A stretch of 64,000 nucleotides of DNA, taken from positions 62,001 through 126,000 of the forward strand of contig NZ_ASWD01000004.1 in NCBI RefSeq assembly GCF_000407485.1, read 5' to 3'. Numbering within the stretch: position 1 is the stretch's first letter; every line of letters starts with the position of its first letter. Under the pieces are notes generated by a model. The model worked only from the letters and a program-made list of their open reading frames with translations, made no database searches and was not told where the DNA came from. A program made the translations under genes and the position numbers. This DNA comes from Enterococcus pallens ATCC BAA-351 (GTDB taxonomy: Bacteria > Bacillota > Bacilli > Lactobacillales > Enterococcaceae). Below, in pieces: positions 15,978 to 25,581 of the stretch.

Positions 15978-17822
15978 TCATCCAACAGAAAAAATATAAT
16001 CTCCCTCATTGACTTCATTTTGGATTGTTTGAGAGAACACTTTGTACTCTGCTGAATTAGTGACAATTACAGGAGTAATAAGATCAATTCCTTTTCCTTT
16101 GATTTCTTCTAAATCAAATCTTATCAATGGCGTACCTTTCCGGACCTTGCTGCCATCATTCACTAATGTTTCCATGTACTCGCCATTTAAGGTCACTGTA
16201 TCGATACCAACATGCATTAATAGTTCAACACCATCATTTGTTCGAATTCCAATTGCATGATTTGTTGTTGTCGTCATCACAACAAGACCATCTACTGGAG
16301 CATAAAGAATGCCATCACTTGGATTGATTGCAATACCATCTCCTAATATTTTTTTAGAAAACATTTCATCATTCACAGTTTCCAAAGAAACAACTTGTCC
16401 TTTTAGGGGACTAAAAATTTTCTTTGCATCTTCTGCTAACTCAATTTTATTCGTCTGCAGTCTTCTTCTTTGCAAGATAACTGTTGCTCCAAGTGAAACA
16501 CCAACAGAAATTACAATCGTTACAATAGAAAACCAAAAGTTACTATTTAGACCTGCTCCATCAGTCGGGATAAAAGTAGGAATAGCTGCTAAGCCAGGAG
16601 AAACCACTGCATATTGTTTAAGTGACACTAATCCGGCAAAAATCCCCCCTGCTCCACCTCCGATAATTGCTCCTAAAAAGGCACTACGGTAATTTAATAA
16701 TACTCCAAAAATTGCTGGTTCTGTTATACCCATTACACCGGTAATTCCTGAGGATAAAGCTAAAGACTTTTTATCGATATTTTTTTCAACAAAGAAAATC
16801 CCTAATGCTGCAGCTCCAACGGCAGTATTTGCAGCAAGCATTCCTGGCATAACAAAAGAATCATAGTTAAATTCTGCCATCATTGCAAATACTAGTGGAA
16901 ACAAAGCCTGATTAGTTCCGGTCATAACTAATAAAGGAGTTACAGCCCCAATGATACCTACAGAGAACCAACCAAGATTTTCATACATAAAGGACAAATC
17001 AGATGCGATATAGCTTCCAACTGTATTACCTAAAGGACCTAAGATGATTAAAGTCACTGGAACTGTAATCAAAATCACTATCAGTGGCTTAAAGAAATAC
17101 TTGATTGCTTGGGGAATGAATCGATCAGCTGTTTTGTCAATCAAAGCCATGAACAGCACTCCAAAGATGACGGGAATAGTAGTAGTATTATAGCTAACTT
17201 GCGGAATAGAAATATTTAAAAATGATAAGCCCTCTATTCCATTGATAGTATTATGGACTAAAATACCACCAAGGAACATTCCCATAATTGAATTAATGCC
17301 TAATTTTCTTGCCGCACTATATCCTATATAGATAGGCAAAAAATAAAAGCCAGCATCATTGATAGCGTTAAGCACAACATAGGTACCGCTTTCATTAAAT
17401 AATCCAAAAAAAGTTACACATATATTAAGAACTGCTGACACTAGCCCGGCAGCCACCAGTACAGGTAATACCGGTACAAAGGTTCCACTGACAAAATCCA
17501 CAATGGAAGAACCTATTTTCTTTAAAGAAAATTCTGATTTTTTCGCTGGAATTGATGCATTTTCTTTCTTTATACTTTCAGTTTGCTGATTAAAAATAGA
17601 ATATACTTTGGGAACATCCGGCCCAATAATTAGTTGAATTTCAGTGCCTCGTTCAACCGTTCCCAAAATTAACTTATTATTATCTAACTTATCTTTTTTT
17701 ACTTTTTGGGTATCCACCAATTTTAAACGGAGACGGGTAGCGCAATGAGTTGCGCTACCAATATTTTCAGCTCCACCGACATTTTCAATAATATACTTTA
17801 CTAACTCATCGTAATTATTCAT
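15978..17822 (-). CDS. bglP: Beta-glucoside PTS transporter, EIIBCA
   Basis: I take ATG at 17822 (MNNYDELVKYIIENVGG), giving 614 residues. Domain order: EIIB (1-85) with the phospho-cysteine Cys27 in GSATHCATRLRLKL; a ten-segment EIIC (about 105-450) with GITGVMGITEPAIFG; and EIIA (about 480-614) with LMHVGIDTVTLNGEYME, whose His accepts phosphate from HPr. It imports and phosphorylates beta-glucosides. Its ribosome binding site lies inside the last codons of the phospho-beta-glucosidase gene 3 bp upstream. The operon is rpiR-type regulator, glycosidase, transporter. Confidence 0.93.
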   Translation of the reverse strand: MNNYDELVKYIIENVGGAENIGSATHCATRLRLKLVDTQKVKKDKLDNNKLILGTVERGTEIQLIIGPDVPKVYSIFNQQTESIKKENASIPAKKSEFSLKKIGSSIVDFVSGTFVPVLPVLVAAGLVSAVLNICVTFFGLFNESGTYVVLNAINDAGFYFLPIYIGYSAARKLGINSIMGMFLGGILVHNTINGIEGLSFLNISIPQVSYNTTTIPVIFGVLFMALIDKTADRFIPQAIKYFFKPLIVILITVPVTLIILGPLGNTVGSYIASDLSFMYENLGWFSVGIIGAVTPLLVMTGTNQALFPLVFAMMAEFNYDSFVMPGMLAANTAVGAAALGIFFVEKNIDKKSLALSSGITGVMGITEPAIFGVLLNYRSAFLGAIIGGGAGGIFAGLVSLKQYAVVSPGLAAIPTFIPTDGAGLNSNFWFSIVTIVISVGVSLGATVILQRRRLQTNKIELAEDAKKIFSPLKGQVVSLETVNDEMFSKKILGDGIAINPSDGILYAPVDGLVVMTTTTNHAIGIRTNDGVELLMHVGIDTVTLNGEYMETLVNDGSKVRKGTPLIRFDLEEIKGKGIDLITPVIVTNSAEYKVFSQTIQNEVNEGDYIFSVG

Positions 17823-17824
17823 AC

Positions 17825-19261
17825 TTATTCTCCCCAATCTTGACCATTGGACTTAATCAAGTTTGAATACCAGTAATAAGAATCTTTAGGAATTCGTTTT
17901 AAATCTCTCAAATCTTCATCAGTTGTATTAACAAAAACTAAACCATAACGTTTTGCCATTCCATTACCAGTACTTAACAAGTCAGTAAATGACCATGGAT
18001 TATAACCAATGACATCACAGCCATCTTGAATTGCTAAACCAACTTGATAAATTTGTGTTTTTAAGAACTCTACACGCTCTGGATCATGAACTTTCCCATC
18101 CTCGGCAATGTCTTCATGAGCACCATAGCCATTTTCTGTAATCATCATAGGCAATTGATAATGATCCCAAACATATCTCAACATATATCTTAGTGATACT
18201 GGATCAATTTCCCAATCCCAATCATTTGTTTCAACATAAGGGTTTTCAACCAATTGATACACTCCTGGAACTACTGGAAAGATTAGATTTCCCTTAACAC
18301 CTGATTTATTTAATTCATAACTTTGGGCTGTTTCATCAATTTTTGCTTCTTTGGCTGCATTAGACCGATAACAATTCAATGCAAAGAAATCAATCTTAGC
18401 TTTTTCAAATAATTCCAAATCTCCTGGACGAATGTCTGGATCGATGTTGTTTTCTTTCCAGTAGCTTTTAATGAATCCATTATATTTTCGGTGAGCATAA
18501 AAGTCATTCCAAACTTTTTCAGTCAATTCTTCTGCATTCATAGCAGCAATTTGGTCTTCTGGATTTGCGGAACTCGGATAAATTGGAACATACCCTGGGA
18601 CAGGACCGATTTTTCCATTGTCTACCATCTCATGACAGGCAATAACTGCTTTAGCATGACATAAGTTCATAATATGGTTAATCTTCCATTGATCCTCAAA
18701 CCAAGTATCTTCGTTTTTACATACACCCAACCATTTGCCATAACAGATTTGCATATTTTGTTCGTTAATAGATAACCAGTATTTAACACGATCTCCGAAT
18801 TCTTTGAAACAAGTACGCACATATTGGTCAAAAGCGTCAATGATTCCTCTGTCATACCAACCATTAAACTCTTTATCTACCCAAACTGGCATATCGTAAT
18901 GATAGAGAGTAACAATCGGTTCAATTCCGTTACTAACTAACTCATTGATCAAATTGTTATAAAAATCAATCCCTAATTGATTGGGAACACCGCTATTGTC
19001 CGGATAAATCCGCGGCCAAGCAATTGAGAAGCGGTAAGAGGTGAAGCCAGCTTCTTTCATCAAGCGAACATCTTCTTTATAATGGTGATAGTGATCGCTA
19101 GCAATTGAATTATCAGTATATGGTTTTTTAGTTTGTGAATTTAAGTCAATAATTGCTGGTGTTCTACCGTCTTCATTAACGGCTCCTTCTACCTGCCAAG
19201 CAGCACTTGAAGCTCCCCACATAAATCTTGCAGGAAAAATTGGTTTATGATTATAATGCAT
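17825..19261 (-). CDS. 6-phospho-beta-glucosidase, glycoside hydrolase family 1
   Basis: The 478-residue protein has the GH1 start FPARFMWGASSAAWQVEGA and the acid/base region YWLSINEQN near residue 165, where the usual NEP reads NEQ. The nucleophile is in MITENGYGA near residue 373, and VIGYNPWSFTDLLSTGNG follows. A Ser/Lys/Tyr set near the C-terminus (KRYGLVFVN) fits a phospho-sugar enzyme. It hydrolyses the phosphorylated beta-glucoside delivered by the PTS encoded downstream. It lies 1 bp after the regulator gene, so the three genes form one operon. Confidence 0.92.
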   Translation of the reverse strand: MHYNHKPIFPARFMWGASSAAWQVEGAVNEDGRTPAIIDLNSQTKKPYTDNSIASDHYHHYKEDVRLMKEAGFTSYRFSIAWPRIYPDNSGVPNQLGIDFYNNLINELVSNGIEPIVTLYHYDMPVWVDKEFNGWYDRGIIDAFDQYVRTCFKEFGDRVKYWLSINEQNMQICYGKWLGVCKNEDTWFEDQWKINHIMNLCHAKAVIACHEMVDNGKIGPVPGYVPIYPSSANPEDQIAAMNAEELTEKVWNDFYAHRKYNGFIKSYWKENNIDPDIRPGDLELFEKAKIDFFALNCYRSNAAKEAKIDETAQSYELNKSGVKGNLIFPVVPGVYQLVENPYVETNDWDWEIDPVSLRYMLRYVWDHYQLPMMITENGYGAHEDIAEDGKVHDPERVEFLKTQIYQVGLAIQDGCDVIGYNPWSFTDLLSTGNGMAKRYGLVFVNTTDEDLRDLKRIPKDSYYWYSNLIKSNGQDWGE

Positions 19262-19262
19262 T

Positions 19263-20057
19263 TTAATGTCCTCTTTTCTGATTAATATCCAAATATTCTT
19301 TAAAAAGTAGATCTAAAACAAAAGTGATTCCATATGTGTAAAATAGAACTTCATTCACTTGATGACTGTCTTGTCCGCAAAGATGATAAATCTTGTTGTA
19401 TTGTCTATTAAATTCAGGATTCCTCTTAATCGTAAAAATTACTTTTTGCATTTCCAACTTATCAATCTCATCAGATAAAGATTCTGCAAGTAATCCAGAG
19501 ATAGATAGTACAATTAGCAAGCTGTTTTTACTTGTATACTGCTTTAGTTGCTTCAACTCATCTTCACTTACGATTAGTGAAATTCTCTTACCAAAAATTG
19601 CCAGATTTTGTTGGAAAATGCGGATACTGCTGGCTACAGTGCTTGAAGCTAGGATAATAACTTCGTCTGCTTTGATTAATCTATTTACGATATTTTTCTT
19701 CTCACTTGTATTCATTCTTTCCGCTAGCTCATCAATCATTTCATTGATTTGGCGTTGTAGCACTATTCGGAAATCCTCACCTGAATAAAAACTTACATAC
19801 TTTTCTTGTCCATCCTCAAATTCTTTAAACTGGCTTTTCATTTCTTTAAAGTTGGCATAACCTAGATGATTACAGAATCTTCTAACAGTTGCTCTTGACA
19901 TATGATTTTGTTCAGCAACATCATAAATATTTAAACGTGGAATATCTGCATAGTTTTCTAATAGATACCTTGCTAATTGGTAGTCAGTTGATCCAATTTT
20001 ATTTTCGTTATAAATTTTCTCAATATTGTAAAGCAAACTTAATCGATTAGTTTTCAT
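19263..20057 (-). CDS. RpiR/MurR-family transcriptional regulator
   Basis: A 264-residue regulator. The N-terminal HTH_6 domain (about 1-80) includes MSRATVRRFCNHLGYANFKEMK, the recognition helix. A C-terminal SIS sugar-phosphate isomerase fold (about 110-240) includes VIILASSTVASSIRIFQQNLAIFG and LIVLSISGLLAESL. RpiR proteins sense phosphosugars through the SIS domain. As first gene of the operon it likely controls the beta-glucoside genes in response to a phosphorylated sugar. A promoter matching TTGAAA-17-CATAAT lies upstream. Confidence 0.9.
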   Translation of the reverse strand: MKTNRLSLLYNIEKIYNENKIGSTDYQLARYLLENYADIPRLNIYDVAEQNHMSRATVRRFCNHLGYANFKEMKSQFKEFEDGQEKYVSFYSGEDFRIVLQRQINEMIDELAERMNTSEKKNIVNRLIKADEVIILASSTVASSIRIFQQNLAIFGKRISLIVSEDELKQLKQYTSKNSLLIVLSISGLLAESLSDEIDKLEMQKVIFTIKRNPEFNRQYNKIYHLCGQDSHQVNEVLFYTYGITFVLDLLFKEYLDINQKRGH

Positions 20058-20080
20058 TTTAATCTCCTCGGCCTAGTAAG

Positions 20081-20109
20081 ATTATGTTTAAAGTATATAG
20101 CCATTTCAA
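20081..20109 (-). promoter_or_regulatory. Promoter of the beta-glucoside operon
   Basis: Minus strand TTGAAA (20109-20104), a 17-bp spacer, CATAAT (20086-20081), then the ribosome binding site GAGGAG before the rpiR-type ATG. Confidence 0.55.
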
Positions 20110-20235
20110 GTATAGTGCGGGACATCTTTTGTCGCCAACTTATTTTTATTAACCCACAATTTGTTTCCTTAACCCATTTAATTTGCAATCTAAGGGTTAG
20201 TTAATGGTAAACGTCTGATACTGAGGCGTATTTAA

Positions 20236-20277
20236 AACACCTAACTCATTCTATAGAATTAGAGTGAGTTAGGTGTT
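20236..20277. terminator. Hairpin between the RpiR operon and the IS66 relic
   Basis: AACACCTAACTCA at 20236-20248 pairs with TGAGTTAGGTGTT at 20265-20277. On the minus strand it is followed by TTTAAAT. It lies downstream of the transposase remnant and may be its terminator. Confidence 0.5.
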
Positions 20278-20299
20278 CTCTGTTTAGTGTCTTGAATTT

Positions 20300-20520
20300 T
20301 TAGTAATTGGCGGCACATTGCGCTTGAATTTCTGGAGTCCCTAGCAAATAAGCTGCTAGCGCAGCTGGTGTTTGATTAGACAAATTCGGTATTTTTTCAA
20401 ACAGGTGTATTAGATATTTTCTTGGGTCTAAGCCATTCTCTACCGCTGTTCGAATGATGCTTAAAATGATGCCTGTCACTTTTAGAGAACAACCAATTTC
20501 GTCTTTCTATCACAAGCTCC
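20300..20520 (-). pseudogene. IS66-family transposase C-terminal relic
   Basis: On the minus strand a frame ending at TAA 20300-20302 reads TGIILSIIRTAVENGLDPRK, then YLIHLFEKIPN and a tail to CAANY. This matches the conserved C-terminal helix region of IS66 transposases (SIIETAKENGLNP...YLEYLLEQLPN). Just upstream, in a shifted frame, NWLFSKSDR matches the preceding IS66 motif, so at least one frameshift is present and the rest of the element is gone. The remaining gap up to 20643 holds nothing recognisable. It is a decayed insertion sequence. Confidence 0.7.
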
Positions 20521-20643
20521 TTTATTGCTCGTTACGTACGATTATTCTGAATTTCTAGTCAACCAGCTTCTAACCAGGAAAAATCCCTCCACAAGAAACT
20601 TACTCCATAGGACGCTTACAATCCCCCCTTCTCATTTACAAAA

Positions 20644-20684
20644 AACAGCTGGTTTATCCTTAGTTAGATAAACCAGCTGTTTTA
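20644..20684 (-). terminator. Terminator of the iron alcohol dehydrogenase gene
   Basis: AACAGCTGGTTTATC at 20644-20658 pairs with GATAAACCAGCTGTT at 20667-20681; the minus strand ends in TTTTTTG. It lies directly after the stop codon at 20689. Confidence 0.85.
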
Positions 20685-20688
20685 AAAA

Positions 20689-21876
20689 TTAAACAAAGCT
20701 GCTTTCAGTTAAGCAAGCCTCTAAAATACCTTCAACATCTTTTACATCCATTGGTACGTAAGCTGCGGTCTTGATCGCATTGTGATCAACTGCCTGCTGT
20801 GCCATAATCGCAAATTTTTCTTCGTTGATTCCAACCTCTGGCAAGGTCATTGGAATATCGCAGGCTTTGAAGTAGTCATACGTTTTTTGAATACCGATGC
20901 GAGCTGCCATCATTGGCACCTTCTCCTCAACATCCCAAACATTCCAGGCAAACTGGGCAAACTTAGCCACAGTCTCATCATTCAATGCATATTCCATCCA
21001 ACGTGGAGTTAAAATCGCCAACCCAACGCCATGGGTAATGTCATAGAAAGCACTGAGTTCATGTTCAATCGGATGACATGACCAAGAACCCGTTTTTCCG
21101 TTGCCGGTTAAGCCATTCAAGGCTAAGGTGCTGGCCCACATCAAATTAGCACGTGCATCATAATCCTCTGGATATTTTAAAGCAAGCGGACAATTTTTGA
21201 TAACGGAACGCATTAAGCCCTCAGAAACTGAATCCTGAACATCGGTCCCTTCTGTCCGTTTGAAATAGTTCTCAATCAAATGGCTGAAAATATCCGCAGA
21301 TCCCGCAGCGGTTTGATATTTATTTACTGAAAAAGTATTGGTTGGATCTAAGAAAGAAACCTTTGGCAGCATTGAAGGACTGCCTACTCCTAATTTTTGG
21401 TTGGTACTTAAATTGGAAATGACAGCACCACTGTTCATTTCACTACCAGTTGCCGCCAAAGTTAAGATTGTTACTAATGGTAAAGCTGGACCATTTAACT
21501 TACGACGTTGCAGCACCATATCCCACGCATCGCCTTCATACAAAGTCGCAGCTGCAACTACTTTAGCACAATCAATGGTTGAACCGCCGCCGACTGCTAA
21601 TAATACGTCGATATTTTCTTTACGACAGATTTCAACACCCTTGCGGACTGTTTCTACACGAGGGTTGGGCTCAACCCCAGCTAACTCAAATACCCGATTG
21701 CCGTTAGCAGTCAATTGTTCCATCACTTTATCATACAGACCAATTTTCTTGATACTGCCACCGCCGTAAACCAATAGCACATTTTTACCAAACTGGTTCA
21801 TAACTTCTGGCAGCTCTGCCAAACGATCTTTCCCGAAACGAATATCTGTGGTTACATGAAAATTAAAGTTGTCCAT
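20689..21876 (-). CDS. Iron-containing alcohol dehydrogenase (NADH-dependent butanol dehydrogenase type)
   Basis: The 395-residue protein belongs to the group III (iron-dependent) alcohol dehydrogenases. It shows the NAD-binding LLVYGGGSIKKIG and LAVGGGSTIDCAKVVAA motifs, and TLAATGSEMNSGAV. The metal-binding histidines are in SHLIENYF, SCHPIEHELSAFYDITHGVGLAIL (near residue 262) and DHNAIKT. It most resembles YugJ/BdhA-type enzymes that reduce aldehydes to alcohols with NAD(P)H. A GGAGGG site precedes the ATG. It lies 60 bp after an esterase gene on the same strand and has its own terminator. Confidence 0.9.
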   Translation of the reverse strand: MDNFNFHVTTDIRFGKDRLAELPEVMNQFGKNVLLVYGGGSIKKIGLYDKVMEQLTANGNRVFELAGVEPNPRVETVRKGVEICRKENIDVLLAVGGGSTIDCAKVVAAATLYEGDAWDMVLQRRKLNGPALPLVTILTLAATGSEMNSGAVISNLSTNQKLGVGSPSMLPKVSFLDPTNTFSVNKYQTAAGSADIFSHLIENYFKRTEGTDVQDSVSEGLMRSVIKNCPLALKYPEDYDARANLMWASTLALNGLTGNGKTGSWSCHPIEHELSAFYDITHGVGLAILTPRWMEYALNDETVAKFAQFAWNVWDVEEKVPMMAARIGIQKTYDYFKACDIPMTLPEVGINEEKFAIMAQQAVDHNAIKTAAYVPMDVKDVEGILEACLTESSFV

Positions 21877-21935
21877 AAAATCCCTCCTTGTTGTCTATGA
21901 TAATCCAAACCAGTAAAAAACAAAAGTCGCTCTGC

Positions 21936-22688
21936 TTATTCCTTGGAAAATTGTTCAGTAAAAAAATTACTAATTGTTTCCATTGTTGGCACCTTAACCA
22001 AATGACGCTCCTCTTCGCTAAGAAAAGTAATGTTCGCTTCATTTGATTGTGTTTTGACGAAGTCTGCCACCTGTTGATGAGGAATCTTTTCATCCTGTGT
22101 CCCATGCCAAAACAGCAGCGATCGACCCGCCAATTTTTCTGGATGCAGCGACAAATCATATGCAGCCAGCCAAGAGGTCAACTGCTCATAATCCTTAGGT
22201 AAAAAGTACCCGGCAGCCGTTGCGTGCTGTTTGATGCGGTCACGATACTTGATAGGAGCGGGTGATCCCATCACGCAAGCCGCCGCATCAATCTCTGGAT
22301 GGGCCGTCAGCAGCATACAGGTAGTTATGCCACCCATAGAGACACCACCTACACCCATTTTCCCCATCGTTAAACCTAAATTCTCAAAATAATCCACTAG
22401 ATAGCCAAACTCGTACAAATTCGTTTGAATACTATCCCAAAAGGTTAACGAAGGAATCTCTGATACGCGAACTTTGCGCTCACCGTGATTTGCGGCATCC
22501 GGCAGCAACACGCGAAACCCTTTAGCAGCCAGCTTACGGCCCTGCGTCAATACCAGCTCCTTGGCTGTTTGCCAACCATGATAGTAAATAATTAACGGCA
22601 GCGGCTCATAAATCTGTTCCTCACCAACAACCTCCAGCAGTGGAATGTTTCCGACTGAACGTTTGCGAATTGTGGTTTTCAAAGGCAT
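21936..22688 (-). CDS. Alpha/beta hydrolase, dienelactone-hydrolase/acyl-peptidase like
   Basis: The roughly 250-residue protein has PLIIYYHGWQTAKE (oxyanion region), GVGGVSMGGITTCML with the Ser nucleophile near residue 115, LLFWHGTQDEKIPH with the Asp, and ERHLVKVPT with the His. These are the catalytic parts of a single-domain hydrolase. The ATG at 22688 directly abuts AGGAGG; a TTG two codons later (22682) has better spacing and may be the real start. The substrate is unknown. It is followed by the alcohol dehydrogenase gene on the same strand. Confidence 0.8.
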   Translation of the reverse strand: MPLKTTIRKRSVGNIPLLEVVGEEQIYEPLPLIIYYHGWQTAKELVLTQGRKLAAKGFRVLLPDAANHGERKVRVSEIPSLTFWDSIQTNLYEFGYLVDYFENLGLTMGKMGVGGVSMGGITTCMLLTAHPEIDAAACVMGSPAPIKYRDRIKQHATAAGYFLPKDYEQLTSWLAAYDLSLHPEKLAGRSLLFWHGTQDEKIPHQQVADFVKTQSNEANITFLSEEERHLVKVPTMETISNFFTEQFSKE

Positions 22689-22700
22689 CCTCCTATGCAC

Positions 22701-22736
22701 AAAGAACCACCTCTGTCTTCAGAAGTGGCTCTTTTT
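22701..22736 (-). terminator. Terminator of the nucleoside operon
   Basis: AAAGAACCACCTCTG and CAGAAGTGGCTCTTT pair with two mismatches around a short loop. On the minus strand the hairpin follows the deoD stop codon at 22740. Confidence 0.7.
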
Positions 22737-22739
22737 AAC

Positions 22740-23447
22740 TTATTTTGCGATGGCCGTTTCCAAGCCAACATGAATCATATCTTTAAACGTATTTTGACGC
22801 TCTTCAGCAGTCGTTTCTTCCCCTGTAATCATATGATCACTCACTGTCATAATTGCCAAAGCTTGAACATGGAATTTCGCGCCTAAATAATACAGGATCG
22901 CCGCTTCCATTTCTACGCCCATTACACCGTATTCAGCCAAGCGGAAAGTTGGTGCCATATCATCCTTATAGAACGTATCCTCCGATAAAACATTTCCTAC
23001 GTGAGTCGTAAAGCCTTTTTCTGCCGCTACCTCATAAGCCTTTTGCAGCATCGCAAAGTCTGCGATCGGCGGAAAATGAAAATCTGGGAAGTGCTTTGCT
23101 ACCATTGATGAGCTGGTTACGGCACCTTGAGCCAGAACCAAATCACGAACATGTACATCTTCAGATAACGCACCGCAAGTACCCACGCGAATCAATTTCT
23201 TTACACCATAGGATTGGATCAATTCTTGGGCATAAATACCGGCAGACGGCATCCCCATACCTGTTCCTTGAACAGATACACGCTCCCCTTTATAAGTACC
23301 AGTAAATCCTAGCATACCGCGCACATTGTTGTAGCATTTTGCATCTTCTAAAAAGTTTTCTGCGATGAATTTTGCCCGCAACGGGTCTCCCGGTAATAAA
23401 ATCTTATCAGCAATTTCGCCTTCTTTGGCTTCAATATGGACGCTCAT
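22740..23447 (-). CDS. deoD: Purine nucleoside phosphorylase, DeoD (hexameric) type
   Basis: At 235 residues it is full length. It has [22 protein letters not shown] at the start, the phosphate-binding [24 protein letters not shown] near residue 86, and [16 protein letters not shown] with the ribose-binding Met-Glu. It splits purine (deoxy)nucleosides with phosphate to base and (deoxy)ribose-1-phosphate. It is the last gene of the nucleoside salvage operon, 37 bp after punA, and the two phosphorylases cover different substrate ranges. Confidence 0.95.
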   Translation of the reverse strand: MSVHIEAKEGEIADKILLPGDPLRAKFIAENFLEDAKCYNNVRGMLGFTGTYKGERVSVQGTGMGMPSAGIYAQELIQSYGVKKLIRVGTCGALSEDVHVRDLVLAQGAVTSSSMVAKHFPDFHFPPIADFAMLQKAYEVAAEKGFTTHVGNVLSEDTFYKDDMAPTFRLAEYGVMGVEMEAAILYYLGAKFHVQALAIMTVSDHMITGEETTAEERQNTFKDMIHVGLETAIAK

Positions 23448-23483
23448 TCATTTCACTCCTACTATTAGTCTCTTTTTATCTTA

Positions 23484-24302
23484 CTATAAAACGGCTAAAG
23501 TTTCTTTTACTAACTTTTTGAAGTCTTCCTTCACTCGTTCCGTTGTTTCCACAACCTCTGCATGATTCAGGTTTGCCTGCATTCCAGCTGCTAAGTTGGT
23601 GATACAAGAAATGCCTAATACCTTCAAACCGTTGTGAACCGCCACAATTACCTCTGGAACAGTGGACATTCCCACAGCATCGGCACCCATTGCCCGAGCC
23701 ATGCGGATTTCAGCCGGTGTTTCGTAGGTCGGACCAGTGAATCCCATATAGACGCCTTCTTTTAAATCTAGCGAAAGCTTTTGTGCAATTTCTCGCGCTT
23801 TTGCTTGATACTCTTTGTTGTAGGCAGCACTCATATCTGGGAAACGCGGCCCCATAGCTTCATCATTTGGTCCAATTAATGGATTGGTTCCCATGAAATT
23901 AATATGATCCGTAATCAACATCAAGTTGCCTGGAGTAAATTGTTCATTCACCCCACCGGCAGCATTGGTTACAACTACCGAATGAATGCCTAAAGCGGCC
24001 ATTACACGAACTGGATAAGTCACCGTTTCCATTGGATTGCCTTCATAAAAATGGAAGCGCCCCTGCATCGCCAACACTTTTTTACCCGCTAACGTTCCAT
24101 AGACCAATTGACCAGCATGTCCTACGACAGTCGAAATTGGGAAATGCGGAATTTCGTTGTAAGAAATAATCACCGGCTCCTGAATCTCTTCTGCCAGTTC
24201 ACCTAAGCCTGAGCCTAAAATCAGACCAAACTCAACCTCTCCCACACCTTTTTCTTGGATAAATGCTGCTGTCTGTTGAATCTTTTCTTGTAACTCGGTC
24301 AT
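23484..24302 (-). CDS. punA: Purine nucleoside phosphorylase, PunA (trimeric) type
   Basis: The 272-residue protein has GLILGSGLGELAEEI, QGRFHFYEGN near residue 81, VVTNAAGGVN near 112, TGPTYETPAEIRM near 190, and GADAVGMSTVPEV. These mark the trimeric guanosine/inosine phosphorylase family. It acts beside the DeoD enzyme in the same operon and feeds ribose-1-phosphate to the phosphopentomutase encoded upstream. The start follows AGGAGG. Confidence 0.95.
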   Translation of the reverse strand: MTELQEKIQQTAAFIQEKGVGEVEFGLILGSGLGELAEEIQEPVIISYNEIPHFPISTVVGHAGQLVYGTLAGKKVLAMQGRFHFYEGNPMETVTYPVRVMAALGIHSVVVTNAAGGVNEQFTPGNLMLITDHINFMGTNPLIGPNDEAMGPRFPDMSAAYNKEYQAKAREIAQKLSLDLKEGVYMGFTGPTYETPAEIRMARAMGADAVGMSTVPEVIVAVHNGLKVLGISCITNLAAGMQANLNHAEVVETTERVKEDFKKLVKETLAVL

Positions 24303-24360
24303 AATATCCTCCTATGCTATCTTTTGAGGTCAGAAATGCTGACCTCTTACTGACTCCTCT

Positions 24361-25533
24361 TTATTTTAATAATTTTAAGAAGCTTTCGCCATTTTCAGTG
24401 GCAGGCACTTCAAAGTTTTCAGCAATTGTTGCAGCAATATCTGAATAATAGCCTTGCGGTAGCTTGCCTTTTTCTTGTAATTGCTTGCTATAAACTAATA
24501 ATGGAACATATTCTCTTGTGTGGTCAGTTCCAGAATAAGTCGGATCGTTCCCGTGGTCAGCGGTAATCATTAATAGATCGTCCTCTTCCATAGCATCCAA
24601 AATTTCAGGAATCCGTAAATCGAAATCTTCAATCGCATGCGCGTAGCCCACAACATCACGACGATGACCGTACAAAGCATCAAAATCAACTAAGTTGGTA
24701 AAGCTTAAACCAGTAAAATCTTTTTTCATTACATTTAGTAATTGATCCACACCGTCCATGTTGCTCTTCGTACGAACAGAATCGGTAATGCCTTGTCCAT
24801 TGAAGATATCGTTGATCTTACCTACTGCAATGACATCTTTACCGTTTTCCTTTAATGAATCCAAGACCGTTTTGCCAAATGGATCTAAGGCATAATCGTG
24901 ACGATTGCTGGTACGAGTGAAGTTGCCTGGTTCGCCTAAATAAGGGCGGGCAATAATTCGACCAATCATGTAAGGATCATCTTTAGTAATTTCCCGGGTA
25001 TATTCGCAAATCCGATACAATTCTTCTAACGGAATAATTTCTTCATGAGCAGCGATTTGCAGCACTGGATCAGCAGATGTATAAATGATTAAATCGCCCG
25101 TCTTCATTTGCTCTTCCCCAAAGTCAGCAATTACTTCGGTCCCGCTATATGGTTTATTTGCCCCCATAATAATTCCTCGACCAGAAAACTCAGAAATTTT
25201 GTCTAGTAATTCTTGTGGGAAGCCTTCTGGAAATACCCGGAATGGGGTTTGAATATTTAAGCCAGCAATTTCCCAGTGCCCTGTCATCGTATCCTTGCCC
25301 ACTGAAATTTCTTCCAGTTTAGTTGCATAGCCATCATGATCTTCTACATTCTTTACGCCTTTTAACGGCCGGATGCTTCCAAGACCCAGCTGTTCCAAAT
25401 GGGGAATTGTTAACCCTGCTTCCTCGGCGATATGTCCCAATGTATCTGAACCAAGATCATTAAATTTATCTGCATCTGGTGCTTCACCAATCCCGACTGA
25501 ATCCATTACAACTAAATGTATGCGTTTAAACAT
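24361..25533 (-). CDS. deoB: Phosphopentomutase
   Basis: The 390-residue protein shows the metal-binding motifs of the alkaline-phosphatase superfamily mutases: [14 protein letters not shown] near residue 8, [24 protein letters not shown] with the phosphorylated Thr near residue 86, and [19 protein letters not shown] near 325. It converts (deoxy)ribose-1-phosphate to the 5-phosphate, the substrate of DeoC. It lies between the nucleoside ABC transporter and the two purine phosphorylases, after a 433-bp gap filled with tandem repeats. Confidence 0.96.
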   Translation of the reverse strand: MFKRIHLVVMDSVGIGEAPDADKFNDLGSDTLGHIAEEAGLTIPHLEQLGLGSIRPLKGVKNVEDHDGYATKLEEISVGKDTMTGHWEIAGLNIQTPFRVFPEGFPQELLDKISEFSGRGIIMGANKPYSGTEVIADFGEEQMKTGDLIIYTSADPVLQIAAHEEIIPLEELYRICEYTREITKDDPYMIGRIIARPYLGEPGNFTRTSNRHDYALDPFGKTVLDSLKENGKDVIAVGKINDIFNGQGITDSVRTKSNMDGVDQLLNVMKKDFTGLSFTNLVDFDALYGHRRDVVGYAHAIEDFDLRIPEILDAMEEDDLLMITADHGNDPTYSGTDHTREYVPLLVYSKQLQEKGKLPQGYYSDIAATIAENFEVPATENGESFLKLLK

Positions 25534-25581
25534 TTTCCAATTCCTTCTTTCTGATTAATTTGTTTCAAGGATAAAAAATTT

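Noticed and set aside
22695-22886. A short plus-strand frame over the deoD terminator
   Set aside because: It overlaps the deoD coding end and the terminator hairpin and shows no coding features.
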